A DNA stretch of 64,000 bases from Candidatus Thalassolituus haligoni (lineage in GTDB: Bacteria; Pseudomonadota; Gammaproteobacteria; Pseudomonadales; Oceanobacteraceae). Position numbers and translations under genes: made by a program. The notes under the pieces were generated by a model. That model did no database searches, was not told the origin of the DNA, and saw only the letters and a program-made list of their open reading frames with translations. The stretch is taken from assembly GCF_041222825.1 (NCBI RefSeq), contig NZ_CP139482.1, positions 1,581,001-1,645,000 of the forward strand. The letters run 5' to 3'. Every line of letters starts with the position of its first letter. Positions within the stretch are counted from its first letter, which is position 1. This document shows, in pieces, positions 1 through 10,914 of the stretch.

Positions 1-921
1 GAGCTGGAAAGTGAAGGGTTTCGGGTTGTGCCAACTGCCCGTGCAACTCAGTTGACGATGAATCGTGAAGGCATTCGTTGTCTGGCGGCAGAGACACTTG
101 GAGTACCCACGTCGAGTTATCGTTTTGCGGCCTCAGAAAGTGATTTTTACGCGGCTGTTGATACGATCGGTTTGCCGTGTCTGGTCAAGCCGATCATGAG
201 TTCGTCTGGTAAAGGACAAAGCTTTGTTCGAACGGCTGCAGAGCTGGCTCCGGCCTGGCGTTATGCGCAAGAAGGTGGTCGTGCAGGGCAGGGGAAAGTG
301 ATTGTCGAAGGGTTTGTGGATTTTGACTTTGAAATCACATTATTGACTGTCCGTCACAGTGATGGGTGCGGTGGCACGGTGACGAGTTTTTGTGATCCGA
401 TTGGCCATCGCCAGCAAGACGGTGATTATCAGGAATCCTGGCAACCGCAGCAAATGACCGCAGCGGCCTTGCTACGGGCGCAGGAGATTGCCACCACCGT
501 GACCACTGAACTCGGTGGCTGGGGGTTGTACGGCGTTGAATTGTTTGTGCGCGGGGATGAGGTTATTTTCAGTGAAGTCTCTCCACGACCACACGATACC
601 GGGCTGGTCACGCTGATTTCGCAAGACCTGTCAGAGTTTGCCTTGCACGCACGGGCGATTCTGGGATTACCAATCCCGTCCATTCGTCAGTTCGGGGCTT
701 CTGCGTCAGCGGTGATCCTGGTAGAAGGACGTTCAACGACGATGCAATACGGCAATCTGTTTACTGCCATGATGGAGCCGGACACCCAGCTGCGCCTGTT
801 TGGCAAGCCGGAGGTGCAGGGCAAGCGGCGTCTGGGGGTCGCTCTGGCAAGAGCTGAGTCTGAAGCGCTGGCGCGTGACAAGGCAAAACGCAGTGCCGAT
901 GCGGTAACTGTGACCTTGTAA
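1..921 (+). CDS. purT: PurT, formate-dependent GAR transformylase (5' truncated)
   Basis: Phosphoribosylglycinamide formyltransferase 2 uses ATP and formate to formylate GAR in de novo purine synthesis in the cytoplasm. The frame is open from base 1, so the N-terminus lies outside the window; 306 residues are present of about 390 usual. The ATP-grasp fold is visible: the LTMNREGIR segment, the SSSGKGQS loop, the [13 protein letters not shown] strand, and the ELFV...[12 protein letters not shown] metal/ATP motif followed by the [13 protein letters not shown] helix typical of PurT rather than PurK. It is convergent with the next gene, with 57 nt between them. Confidence 0.96.
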   Translation, partial: ELESEGFRVVPTARATQLTMNREGIRCLAAETLGVPTSSYRFAASESDFYAAVDTIGLPCLVKPIMSSSGKGQSFVRTAAELAPAWRYAQEGGRAGQGKVIVEGFVDFDFEITLLTVRHSDGCGGTVTSFCDPIGHRQQDGDYQESWQPQQMTAAALLRAQEIATTVTTELGGWGLYGVELFVRGDEVIFSEVSPRPHDTGLVTLISQDLSEFALHARAILGLPIPSIRQFGASASAVILVEGRSTTMQYGNLFTAMMEPDTQLRLFGKPEVQGKRRLGVALARAESEALARDKAKRSADAVTVTL

Positions 922-978
922 ACCAGTCAGCAGTACACAGCAGGGTTTGGTGTTCCAGGCGCAGGCGATTCTTTCTAG

Positions 979-2643
979 CTATTCTGGCCAGGATGTTGAC
1001 TGTCTGCCCGCGAAACCCTTGTCAGCAGTATTGCCGTCGGCTAAATCGCCATCGGCTGAATCGCTACCTGCCGCAGGTCGCAGCGAGGCAACATCAATCA
1101 CCCGATATTGGTTACGGCCGTTATTTTTGGCCAGGTACAGTGCCTGATCTGCCAGTTGTAACCATTCTTCGGCGGAGATAAACCCTAGCCATGGCCCGCC
1201 ATGGTGAATCCAGGCGGCTCCCATGCTGATGGTCAACCGGTGGCTGACATCGGAATCCGGGTGGGGTATTGCCAGGATTCTGATGGCATTGGTTACTTGA
1301 GTACATAACTGCTCAAGCTCTTCGCGGCTGTCAGCATAAACTAGCAAGACAAACTCCTCGCCGCCAAAGCGGGCAATTTCCTCGTCGGTTCGCCGAGCCA
1401 GTTTCGACAGTGCCGTCGCAACCTGCTGCAATGCCTGGTCTCCCTGCTGATGACCGTAGCGGTCGTTATAAAGCTTAAAGTAGTCGATATCGATCATGAT
1501 CAGTGCCATGGATAACGGATTGCGGCAGAGTCGATACCAGGCTCTTTCCTGCATACGGTCAAATCCACGTCGGTTGCGCACTCCGGTCAGGGCGTCGGTG
1601 TGACTGAGCACTTCAAGGCGCTGGTTCTGATCCCGAATAGTAGCTACCAACTGATTATGTGAGTTGGCCAGCTGGGCTATCTCGGTGATGTAAAACGACT
1701 GGGTGAGCGGCAATTCTTTTAAATGCCCCAATTTCAGGTTGCGTAACAAATGGCTATTGGCGACTTTAAGAGGAGTGATAATCAAGTGTAGAATGATTGA
1801 GAATAAGGATGCGGGAATTGCACCAATGATGAGCATTTCCTGCAGGGTATTCATATTCAAGAGATGCGGCAGGCTAAGATCCGGGTCGGTGATTTTCAGG
1901 CAGTATACGGGTTGCTCGAACGGGTCTTGCAAGCAGCGTATGGCACTGATCATTGCGCTGGTGACCGGCTCATCAAATCCCAGGGCGGGGTCGGTGATGG
2001 CAACGGTGGCAATGTTCAGACGGGTAATGCGTTCAAAGTCGCCCAACATGGTGTTGTTCAGACGTTTCATAAACACCATCCAGCCAACACCTTCGCCTGT
2101 GCCATCGGAGCGGGAGATCGGATTGGCCGCAATCATGGTGGGGAAACCATCGATCAGTGTCATGGCAGTGGCTGGGGTGCTGCCAAGCAAAACTGTTTGT
2201 AGAATCGGTGGCAGCAAGTGGTCGGTGGTGCCCGAGTAGTGCTCCAGCTGTCCGTTGCTGTAGCGATAGCCAGCCCGCAGAGTCTGGGTGCTATCCAGAA
2301 TCATCACGCCATTGAGTGATAATGAGGCAAAAGTCGACACGATAAAATTGGCGCTCAGATTATCGTTTGTATCGTGGCTGCTATGGATGAAATCCCAGCT
2401 GTAATCCCACTGGGCATGGTCGTTGGTCATTATCTGGAGCTGTTCCTGAGCAAGTGACAAGGCTTGTGCCAGGCTTTCTATGCCGCGTTGTTGCTGGGCT
2501 GCTGCCATGGCCATGTCGGCAGGATAGCTGACCCAGTAGCGGAATCCGGCCAGCCAGACAAACAGGAGTGTCAAATAGCTGATGACCAGAAGTGTATAAA
2601 GCGTTTTTACCGAAAGCTGTCGTGGCTGCGCCTTTTTCGGCAT
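979..2643 (-). CDS. CHASE4-GGDEF membrane diguanylate cyclase
   Basis: Predicted inner-membrane c-di-GMP synthase of 554 residues. TM helices lie at about residues 13-35 and 268-291 and flank a periplasmic CHASE4-type sensor (HAQWDYSWDF near 76-85). A short coil and a GGDEF domain follow, with IDIDYFK near 384-390 and the active-site GGEEF at 427-431. Nine residues before the GG is an Arg, but the fourth I-site position is Glu instead of Asp (RTDE), so feedback inhibition may be weak. I chose the ATG at 2643; the frame stays open further upstream, but that part has no domain content. It is divergent from the permease gene. Confidence 0.88.
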   Translation of the reverse strand: MPKKAQPRQLSVKTLYTLLVISYLTLLFVWLAGFRYWVSYPADMAMAAAQQQRGIESLAQALSLAQEQLQIMTNDHAQWDYSWDFIHSSHDTNDNLSANFIVSTFASLSLNGVMILDSTQTLRAGYRYSNGQLEHYSGTTDHLLPPILQTVLLGSTPATAMTLIDGFPTMIAANPISRSDGTGEGVGWMVFMKRLNNTMLGDFERITRLNIATVAITDPALGFDEPVTSAMISAIRCLQDPFEQPVYCLKITDPDLSLPHLLNMNTLQEMLIIGAIPASLFSIILHLIITPLKVANSHLLRNLKLGHLKELPLTQSFYITEIAQLANSHNQLVATIRDQNQRLEVLSHTDALTGVRNRRGFDRMQERAWYRLCRNPLSMALIMIDIDYFKLYNDRYGHQQGDQALQQVATALSKLARRTDEEIARFGGEEFVLLVYADSREELEQLCTQVTNAIRILAIPHPDSDVSHRLTISMGAAWIHHGGPWLGFISAEEWLQLADQALYLAKNNGRNQYRVIDVASLRPAAGSDSADGDLADGNTADKGFAGRQSTSWPE

Positions 2644-2781
2644 GGATAAATCCGGTTTGAGTATGGATAGTGTAAGGATAGTCGGGTTGGGCGAAATTGT
2701 CGGGTCTTGCTGCGTTATTTCGGCAAGGTACGTGGATGAGAATATTTGGCATTGATTTGCAGGGGGGCGGTGAAGCGCAAT

Positions 2782-3972
2782 ATGAGTGAATCTGGAAGTT
2801 GTTGCGGTGGGAACAGCTCGCCGCTTGCCGGTGAATCTGCTGTAAAAGCGGGCGTGGCGGTGCAAAGCTGTTGCGGCAGTGTAACGGTTGCCAGTACGCC
2901 GGTGGCTGCCAGCTGTTGTGGTGGAGGTTCGACAGCAGACGACACTGGCTGCTGCGGGCCAGCCAAAACATTCGACTGGGTGTTGTGGGGTAGTGGCAGC
3001 TTTGTGGTGGCAGGTTACCTGGGCTGGCTACTATTGGGTCAGGTTGGCCCGAGCTGGCTGGCGACCCTGTTGCACACCTCGTTCGAAATGGTGAACGCCA
3101 TGTGGTGGGGAGTTATCTCGGCGTCCTTGTTTGTTGGTTTGCTGGGGCGTATTCCTCGTGAACTGGTGATGTCGGTGCTGGGGCAGGCAGGTTCGCGGCA
3201 GGGGATTTTTCGTGCCACTCTGGCGGGACTGATGTTGGATTTGTGTAATCACGGCATTCTGATGATTGGTATGAAGTTGTATGAGCGTGGTGCCAGTATT
3301 GGTCAGGTGATGGCCTTTCTGATTGCCAGTCCGTGGAATTCATTAACGCTGACGCTGATTTTGATTGGGCTGATCGGTTTGCAATGGACGCTGGTATTTA
3401 TCGTTGCTTCGCTGGCCATTGCCTGGGTCAGTGGTTTGATTTTTGACCGTTTGGTGGTCACCGGTGTGCTACCTGCCAATCCTAATCATCAACAACCCCA
3501 GAAGGTTCATGTCAGAGCAACGCTGAAGCAAGTCTGGCAAGATGAAGACTGGACGTTATCCGGGTTGGCAATGATGTTCTGGCAAGGGTTGAAAGAATCC
3601 AAAACTGTACTGCGTTGGGTTTTTCTCGGTGTGGTGCTGGTGGCGCTGGTGCGGGCTTTTGTGCCAGAAGACAGTTTCGGTGTCTGGTTTGGTGCCAGTG
3701 CCGGAGGCTTGCTACTAACCCTGCTGGCAGCGACGGTGATTGAGGTCTGCTCGGAGGGTTCCAGTCCGATTGCAGCCGACTTGGTCACCCGTGCTGCCGC
3801 ACCGGGCAATGGCTTTACCTTCCTGATGGCGGGTGCCGCGACGGATTACACCGAGATCATGTCGCTTAAAGACACCACCCGCAGCTGGAAAATCGCTCTT
3901 TTCCTGCCGCTGGTGACCGTGCCGCAGGTATTACTGCTGGGATGGCTGATGAATAGCATGGCGGCCGGGTGA
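2782..3972 (+). CDS. DUF318/ArsP-like permease with Cys-rich N-terminus
   Basis: Polytopic membrane protein of 396 residues resembling the YraQ/ArsP/SO_0444 group of predicted metal or metalloid efflux permeases. The cytoplasmic N-terminus holds four Cys-Cys pairs (residues 7-8, 30-31, 45-46, 57-58) before the first TM near residue 66. The half-repeat helix that carries CSCG in ArsP proteins here reads DLCNHGILM. A second repeat (EVCSEGSSPIAADL) lies near the C-terminus. The ATG at 2782 is preferred over an in-frame TTG at 2746. Substrate is not readable from sequence; Cu, Zn or As are candidates. It converges with yaeQ, stops 2 nt apart. Confidence 0.7.
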   Translation: MSESGSCCGGNSSPLAGESAVKAGVAVQSCCGSVTVASTPVAASCCGGGSTADDTGCCGPAKTFDWVLWGSGSFVVAGYLGWLLLGQVGPSWLATLLHTSFEMVNAMWWGVISASLFVGLLGRIPRELVMSVLGQAGSRQGIFRATLAGLMLDLCNHGILMIGMKLYERGASIGQVMAFLIASPWNSLTLTLILIGLIGLQWTLVFIVASLAIAWVSGLIFDRLVVTGVLPANPNHQQPQKVHVRATLKQVWQDEDWTLSGLAMMFWQGLKESKTVLRWVFLGVVLVALVRAFVPEDSFGVWFGASAGGLLLTLLAATVIEVCSEGSSPIAADLVTRAAAPGNGFTFLMAGAATDYTEIMSLKDTTRSWKIALFLPLVTVPQVLLLGWLMNSMAAG

Positions 3973-3974
3973 TG

Positions 3975-4523
3975 TCAGTCACTGAGAGGGTGCAGCTGTT
4001 GGGGTTGTATTTCGATACTGCCCTGGTCATTACCCAGCCAAAGTGTGCCATCCTGGATATTGGCCTGTAAGCGCATGGTGCGATCGTAAAGCGACTCCAA
4101 CTGTTCTATGGCATCGGCGTCGAGGTTGTAGACGCTGAGGTTGTTGAAGCGTGTACAGCTGTTTTTGAGGCTGTCCCACCACGGCAATGCGGTGCGGCCA
4201 TGATATTCGTAGATGCGTACTTGTTGGGCTTTTTGGCAGGCTTTGCGAATGCGTTTTTCATCCGGCTGGCCCAGCTCAATCCAGAGCAGGGTCTGGTCGC
4301 TGTAGTCTCTTACCCACAGTTCCGGTTCGTCATCGGTACTGAGTCCACGGGTAAATTCCAGGGTGTCACTTGCATTCAAGGCAAACACCGCAATTCGGGT
4401 CATTAATCGCAGCAGAGTTTCGGAAGGGTGTTGCGCCAGTGTCAGGTTATACGTTTGATAGTGGTGGCGATCCATGTCTGACACGGCCAGTTCGATTTTA
4501 CAAATGGTTGCCTTGATGGCCAT
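3975..4523 (-). CDS. yaeQ: YaeQ family protein
   Basis: YaeQ proteins have a PD-(D/E)xK nuclease-like fold and unknown precise role; some were reported as suppressors of rfaH loss. The 182-residue length and the opening MAIKATICKIELAVSDMDRH, a central ELWV...WIELGQPDEKRIRKAC block and the conserved YEYHGRTALPWW stretch fit the family along its whole length. Start is the ATG at 4523; the open frame continues upstream without conserved content. Convergent with the permease gene. Confidence 0.9.
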   Translation of the reverse strand: MAIKATICKIELAVSDMDRHHYQTYNLTLAQHPSETLLRLMTRIAVFALNASDTLEFTRGLSTDDEPELWVRDYSDQTLLWIELGQPDEKRIRKACQKAQQVRIYEYHGRTALPWWDSLKNSCTRFNNLSVYNLDADAIEQLESLYDRTMRLQANIQDGTLWLGNDQGSIEIQPQQLHPLSD

Positions 4524-4756
4524 GGGAATTCCAACGACTGAATATCGGGCCGCGAGTGTACCTTGAGGTTTACTCAATAGCACGGGTTGCGGTGTTCGGG
4601 GTTCTTTATGGTGAACGTCTGTTTTTCAGCTATACCTACAGAGACCGGTTGGTCAGGCTAATCTGCAGGTTGCTTGACTTTGAACTCTGTATTGACCGGC
4701 TATTCAGGGGGACCGTGAACCCAAACACCACGGCTATAAAAATAGTGAGCCTTGTT

Positions 4757-5041
4757 ATGAGTTATCAAGAATTGAGTGTGTCAGGGCTGTTGGCTGAAGT
4801 CGGTTTGCGGGTACGAGCTGCGCGGCTGGTGGCGAATCTTAGCCAGGAGCAGTTGGCTCGTGAGGCGGGTGTTAGCCGCTCGACAATCAAGCGTCTGGAA
4901 GCAGGAACCGATAGCGTCAGCTTGTCCAATCTGTTGGCGGTATTACAAGTTCTGGGCTGTATTGACGCTGTTGTTGCCTCCTTGCCTGAACCGGAACGCA
5001 CAGTAGATGCCCGTCAGCGTGCATCCCGTACCAGTCACTGA
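4757..5041 (+). CDS. XRE/HipB-like HTH regulator, orphan
   Basis: Small 94-residue DNA-binding protein. Residues about 17-70 form a Cro/C1 helix-turn-helix (LRVRAARLVANLSQEQLAREAGVS, then STIKRLEAG). The spacing and the LLAVLQVLGC tail resemble HipB-type antitoxin regulators that normally precede a hipA kinase gene. No hipA follows; the next element is a riboswitch leader. Start ATG at 4757 has only a weak ribosome site. Target genes are unknown. Confidence 0.75.
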   Translation: MSYQELSVSGLLAEVGLRVRAARLVANLSQEQLAREAGVSRSTIKRLEAGTDSVSLSNLLAVLQVLGCIDAVVASLPEPERTVDARQRASRTSH

Positions 5042-5145
5042 GTCATCGCAGTATGTTCGAATCCGTTATCTTGCCGATGGCTCTAAGTTGCTCGGAGCGG
5101 CGGCTTAAGGTTTTGACAAACCGTGCGTTCAGCGCTAGATTGCAG

Positions 5146-5320
5146 CCCTCTCTTGGGGGAGTAGTCTGACGAGCGTTGGTTATTTTTATTTTGTAAAAAA
5201 CAACGTTCGTATCCTGCGTCAACATACTTGGGCCTCATGCTCATGGTGCAGGAAATACCTTGGTATTGGACAAGACCTGAGACGAATACTGGTTCCATGG
5301 GTGGCTGCCAGCATTCGTCT
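5146..5320 (+). promoter_or_regulatory. yybP-ykoY manganese riboswitch
   Basis: The leader carries the hallmark blocks of the yybP-ykoY (Mn2+) aptamer. TTGGGGGAGTAG at 5152-5163 begins P1/L1. GTCAACATACTTGGGCC (from about 5218) is followed by CATGGTGCAGG, then GGACAAGACCTGAGAC near 5268-5283 closes P1. Immediately after it AGACGAAT (5280-5287) pairs perfectly with ATTCGTCT (5313-5320). This forms an alternative hairpin just upstream of the start codon at 5348, with no U-tract, which suggests translational control. The downstream gene is a Mn2+ exporter family member, as expected for this riboswitch. Confidence 0.87.
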
Positions 5321-5347
5321 TTGGTGTCTGCTGCCCGGTAACGATAA

Positions 5348-5941
5348 ATGATAGATTCTCCTGACTCGCTGTTCTCTTCCGCTTTTTTTTCTTCTGCTGT
5401 TGCGGTCACGCTGGCTGAAATGGGTGATAAAACCCAGCTGCTGACGCTGTTTCTGACGCTCAAATTCCGTAATAAATGGGCGATTGTGCTGGCGATTGTG
5501 CTGGCGACGCTGGTCAATCACGGCCTGTCTGCCTGGTTCGGAGTGTGGCTCGGTGATCGCCTTGAGCTATGGCTGAGTGATGGCTGGATTGATTGGCTAT
5601 TGGCTGGCAGTTTTATGGCGATGGGGTTATGGGTGCTGATTCCGGACAAGGACGATGGCGGCGAATCCCGGTTTCTGGCGTTCGGTGCGTTTTTTGCCAC
5701 TCTGGTGCTGTTCTCACTGGCTGAGTTGGGTGATAAAACCCAGATTGCAACGGTCTTACTGGCTGCAGAGTGGCAACAGCCCATGCTGGTGACGCTCGGT
5801 ACGACGCTTGGGATGTTGATTGCGAATGTGCCGGTGATCTGGTTTGGCCAGGCATTGCTACAGCGGATTCCGCTGGATCGTGTGCGTTATGTTACGTCGC
5901 TATGCTTTTTTGCTGGCGGTGTATGGATCTTGCTGATGTAG
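5348..5941 (+). CDS. mneA: GDT1/TMEM165 (UPF0016) family Mn2+ exporter
   Basis: Inner-membrane cation exporter of 197 residues built as two homologous three-helix halves. Each carries the signature ExGDK(T/S): EMGDKTQ near residue 24 and ELGDKTQ near residue 125. Bacterial relatives such as Vibrio MneA remove excess manganese. The riboswitch directly upstream supports Mn2+ as the substrate, with expression rising when Mn2+ is high. The ATG at 5348 has a weak Shine-Dalgarno, consistent with a start controlled by the leader structure. The symbol is assigned by family resemblance. Confidence 0.9.
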   Translation: MIDSPDSLFSSAFFSSAVAVTLAEMGDKTQLLTLFLTLKFRNKWAIVLAIVLATLVNHGLSAWFGVWLGDRLELWLSDGWIDWLLAGSFMAMGLWVLIPDKDDGGESRFLAFGAFFATLVLFSLAELGDKTQIATVLLAAEWQQPMLVTLGTTLGMLIANVPVIWFGQALLQRIPLDRVRYVTSLCFFAGGVWILLM

Positions 5942-6060
5942 GCCGGACGCTGGGATAATGGCGATAAAAACGCGGCCAATGTTCCGTTGGGTTTTTTATT
6001 TGCTCTGTATGGTTATTGTTTGGCCGCCAGTACGCACTACACTGGGCGTAACGATAATAA

Positions 6061-8121
<2,061 letters not shown>

Positions 8122-8137
8122 CCATTCGATTTGATCT

Positions 8138-8170
8138 GACTGCCGCTGGTTTTTTGATCAGACGGCAGTC
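8138..8170 (+). terminator. hairpin after fadH
   Basis: GACTGCCG (8138-8145) pairs perfectly with CGGCAGTC (8163-8170), loop of 17 nt containing six T. It sits 17 nt after the fadH stop. No clean U-run follows, so it may be a weak terminator or an mRNA-stabilising hairpin. Confidence 0.45.
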
Positions 8171-8636
8171 TTCGCGCTTCATCCCTCTTTTATTACCAGG
8201 GGATTCTCCCCCATCTCTCCCCCATCTTGTAACTTTGTTAAGAATTAAAACCCCTATTTTTGTACATGTATTGCATCATTTTTTGATTTTTTATCATTAA
8301 GAATGGGTTTTTTATGACTTTTTGGTTCTGAATTGTATGAAATGACCGCGATTTTTTAAACTCTTGACGCTATTTTTTTGATTTTGTCGATACATGGCTT
8401 GTTGGATTTATTGATTTATGTCAGATTTTATATGCGTTTTGAGGTGCTTATGACAAATTGTGCTACATTTTTAATGTACGGTTTCTATTCAATATTATAT
8501 AAAACCTATACAATAGTTGCGTCAGAGTTGTTCGAAATGATGTCTGGCATTTGATTTGGCGGTTTTTTCGTCGTGTTTTTTACTCAGAAAGTGGAACGGT
8601 TATCCGATCTGACGCTTTCTGAACTGTGAGGTGGCT
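8171..8636. other. AT-rich non-coding stretch before the MHYT gene
   Basis: About 465 nt with no supportable gene. It is markedly AT-rich, with repeated T-runs (for example around 8275-8400), unlike the rest of the window. It probably carries the promoter and a long leader of the MHYT gene. I could not recognise a riboswitch. Such composition is often silenced by H-NS-like proteins or marks acquired DNA; that is inference. Confidence 0.5.
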
Positions 8637-9398
8637 ATGGCTTCTGAGTACAATTTGGCGCTGGTCGCACTTTCGTACTGTATTTCTGTACTGGGTTCGT
8701 ATACCGCCCTGAAACTTGCCAAAGGTATGGCCACATCGCGCCCGGAAAATCTGTGGTTCTGGGTGGTTGGATCGGCTTTTGCCTTGGGTGGGGGTGGTGT
8801 ATGGGCGATGCATTTTGTCGGCATGCTGGCATTTGATACTCCGGTTGATTTTGGTTACGACCTGGGAATGACACTGGCATCATTGGTGTTGGCCGTCGTG
8901 GTTGTCGGATTGGGCTTGTATGTTGTAGGGCGTAACCCGGATAGCCTGATGCGGTTATTGAGTGCCGGTCTTATCACCGGGCTTGGTGTGGCTTCCATGC
9001 ACTACACAGGAATGGAAGCGATGGTGATGCCGGGTGAAATGATTTACGACCCGGCTCTGGTCGGGGCGTCCATCCTGATTGCGGTGGGTGCTTCGATCTG
9101 TGCGTTATGGTTGGCATTTAATGTCCATACGCTGATGCTGAGAATACTCAGTGCCATGGTGATGGGAGTTGCTGTATGTGGCATGCACTATACCGGTATG
9201 GCGGCAATGCATATGAACTATAGCCATTCCCCTGCGGATGGCCTGTCGCTTTTGCAGTATAAGGCGACGCTTGACCCCGGCGTATTGGCAGTACTGATTG
9301 CTGTGGTGGTAGTGGCATTACTGTTGTCGCTGCTGGTGGGAACCATGGAAGGCTTGAAGGAGCAGGAACGTCGGGTTTCACTGCGTATTGATCGGTAA
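8637..9398 (+). CDS. MHYT-domain integral membrane protein
   Basis: 253-residue inner-membrane protein made of an MHYT sensory domain. Its three motifs are all present: MHFVGM near residue 60, MHYTGM near 121 and MHYTGM near 184, in seven predicted helices. MHYT is proposed to bind a metal (possibly Cu) and sense O2, CO or NO. In most proteins it is fused to GGDEF/EAL or kinase output; here the protein ends after a short polar tail with no output domain. ATG 8637 follows a GAGGTGG ribosome site 5 nt upstream. Confidence 0.88.
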   Translation: MASEYNLALVALSYCISVLGSYTALKLAKGMATSRPENLWFWVVGSAFALGGGGVWAMHFVGMLAFDTPVDFGYDLGMTLASLVLAVVVVGLGLYVVGRNPDSLMRLLSAGLITGLGVASMHYTGMEAMVMPGEMIYDPALVGASILIAVGASICALWLAFNVHTLMLRILSAMVMGVAVCGMHYTGMAAMHMNYSHSPADGLSLLQYKATLDPGVLAVLIAVVVVALLLSLLVGTMEGLKEQERRVSLRIDR

Positions 9399-9413
9399 GT
9401 GCTGGAACATTGT

Positions 9414-9431
9414 TGGGGGCGCGTGTCCCCC
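9414..9431 (+). terminator. GC hairpin after MHYT gene
   Basis: GGGGG at 9415-9419 faces CCCCC at 9427-9431 across a 7-nt loop, 16 nt after the stop codon. No U-run follows, so termination is uncertain. Confidence 0.3.
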
Positions 9432-9672
9432 GGCATAAAGTGGAACTGTCGTGGTTAGTGTGACGTTAAAAAATGGCAGTAAGGCGGTTAAATTAGCCCA
9501 ACCGACTTGCTGCCACCTTCTTGTTTACCCATCCTCTGCTCTGTACCTGCACTGTGAATTTTGCCTGGCTCTGGCTGTCGGCACTCATGCCCATTCCCTG
9601 TAAAAGCCATCACTTACTATAACCTGCTAGGCTGTAAAGCAACTTTCTGATGACTGTGTAGTGGTTGCTGTT

Positions 9673-9972
9673 ATGTGGCTTGTTCGTTCTTTCTGTCTTG
9701 GCATGGTGATGATCATTGCGGTTGATGTTGCGAACGCTGAACCCGAGTGCAACGATCGTGATGCCGTGGTCGCCAGTGACACCTTGGCAAAGAAGTTATT
9801 CAAGGCCGCTGTCGTTTTTCACCCCGCGCTGGTGTTGAAGCGCCACTGGCCCAGTCGGCAAAAAGAAGTTGCCAGTTATATTCAGGCTGGCGAAAAGAAG
9901 TACAGTATCTATACGCTGGTTTCTCCTGATTGCCAGGCGCATTTTATCAAGCGTACCCGCCAGAACGACTGA
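9673..9972 (+). CDS. small secreted protein of unknown function
   Basis: 99 residues starting with a probable Sec signal (hydrophobic FCLGMVMIIAV, cleavage after ANA near residue 22). The mature part is basic and has two cysteines (PEC and PDC) that could form a disulfide. I do not recognise a family. ATG 9673 is used; an in-frame GTG at 9661 is an alternative and neither has a strong ribosome site. The upstream 260 nt holds no other gene. Confidence 0.5.
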   Translation: MWLVRSFCLGMVMIIAVDVANAEPECNDRDAVVASDTLAKKLFKAAVVFHPALVLKRHWPSRQKEVASYIQAGEKKYSIYTLVSPDCQAHFIKRTRQND

Positions 9973-10113
9973 GTTTCATTGTAGCGGCTTTCCCCTTTTG
10001 CAGACGGCTTTGCAGATTCCTGATTTTGTTGTTGTATAATACTGTATAGGTTTTTGGTCTTGATTGTGGTGTATCAATCACCGAATGACAGCAGCGCTTT
10101 AAGGGAGTGTTTT

Positions 10114-10722
10114 ATGAAACCGGTTATTTTTATGGTTGTTCTTACCACTGCCTCTGTGGGGCTTCTCGGGTGCAGCAGCATCACCGTTCAGGAGTACGTT
10201 GCCAACACGCCGACATTGATACCCAAGACATTTTTTAATGGGCGGCTATGCGCGGATGGTATCGTAAAAGATTATCGCGGCAGGGTGACCCGCCATTTTA
10301 ATGCCCGCATCTTGGCCAGTTGGGATTCAGCGGGCATCGGTACCCTGGATGAAGTTTTTCAGTTTGCTGATCGGCATCTGGGGGATTATGAAAAACGCAT
10401 CTGGACCCTCGTGCCGGATCGTGATGGAGCCTATATGGCGACGGCTAATGACGTGGTGGAGCCAGCTCGCATGACCTTTGCTGGTAACAGTTTGCATATG
10501 AACTACCTGTTGAACTACGGTGCGGATGACGATCAGATCACGCTGCGTATGGATGACTGGATGTTTCTGGTGAACGAGAAAACCATCGTCAACGAAACCC
10601 GTATGAGTAAATGGGGATTGACGCTTGGCCATGTGCTGCTGACTATTCGCAAGGCACATCCTGCCGATTTGTGTCTCGCAGGAGGTTCTGCTGCGGCTGC
10701 AACCGAGCGGGTGTCGATGTAA
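10114..10722 (+). CDS. DUF3833 family lipoprotein
   Basis: 202-residue predicted lipoprotein. A signal peptide ends in the lipobox LLGC with Cys20 as lipidation site. The mature part (FFNGRLCADGIVKDYRGRVTRHF, then DWMFLVNEKTIVNE) has the alternating beta-strand pattern of DUF3833, a lipocalin-like envelope family of unknown ligand. An AAGGGAG ribosome site sits 8 nt before ATG 10114, which decides the start over an upstream in-frame TTG. Confidence 0.8.
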   Translation: MKPVIFMVVLTTASVGLLGCSSITVQEYVANTPTLIPKTFFNGRLCADGIVKDYRGRVTRHFNARILASWDSAGIGTLDEVFQFADRHLGDYEKRIWTLVPDRDGAYMATANDVVEPARMTFAGNSLHMNYLLNYGADDDQITLRMDDWMFLVNEKTIVNETRMSKWGLTLGHVLLTIRKAHPADLCLAGGSAAAATERVSM

Positions 10723-10914
10723 CGGACGGTGGCCGTGATTGGATCACACGTTATCCGGGGGACAAGGTGATTGGATAGTCTTGCAGAAGTACTACTGGTT
10801 TGTTCATTGTTGCTCTGAATTAATATTTCTCAATATAAGTTCAATTTATTTCGTTTTTTCTCATAAATAAATCCTGCCAGAATCAGCATTAATTTCATGA
10901 TTCAGAGAAAAAAC

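Noticed and set aside
5050..5075. GTTCGAATCC resembling a tRNA T-loop
   Set aside because: No cloverleaf, acceptor stem or CCA around it; it overlaps the end of the XRE gene region.
10815..10845. TGAA-N7-TTC near the metE promoter as a MetR site
   Set aside because: Spacing and second half do not fit the TGAA-N5-TTCA consensus.
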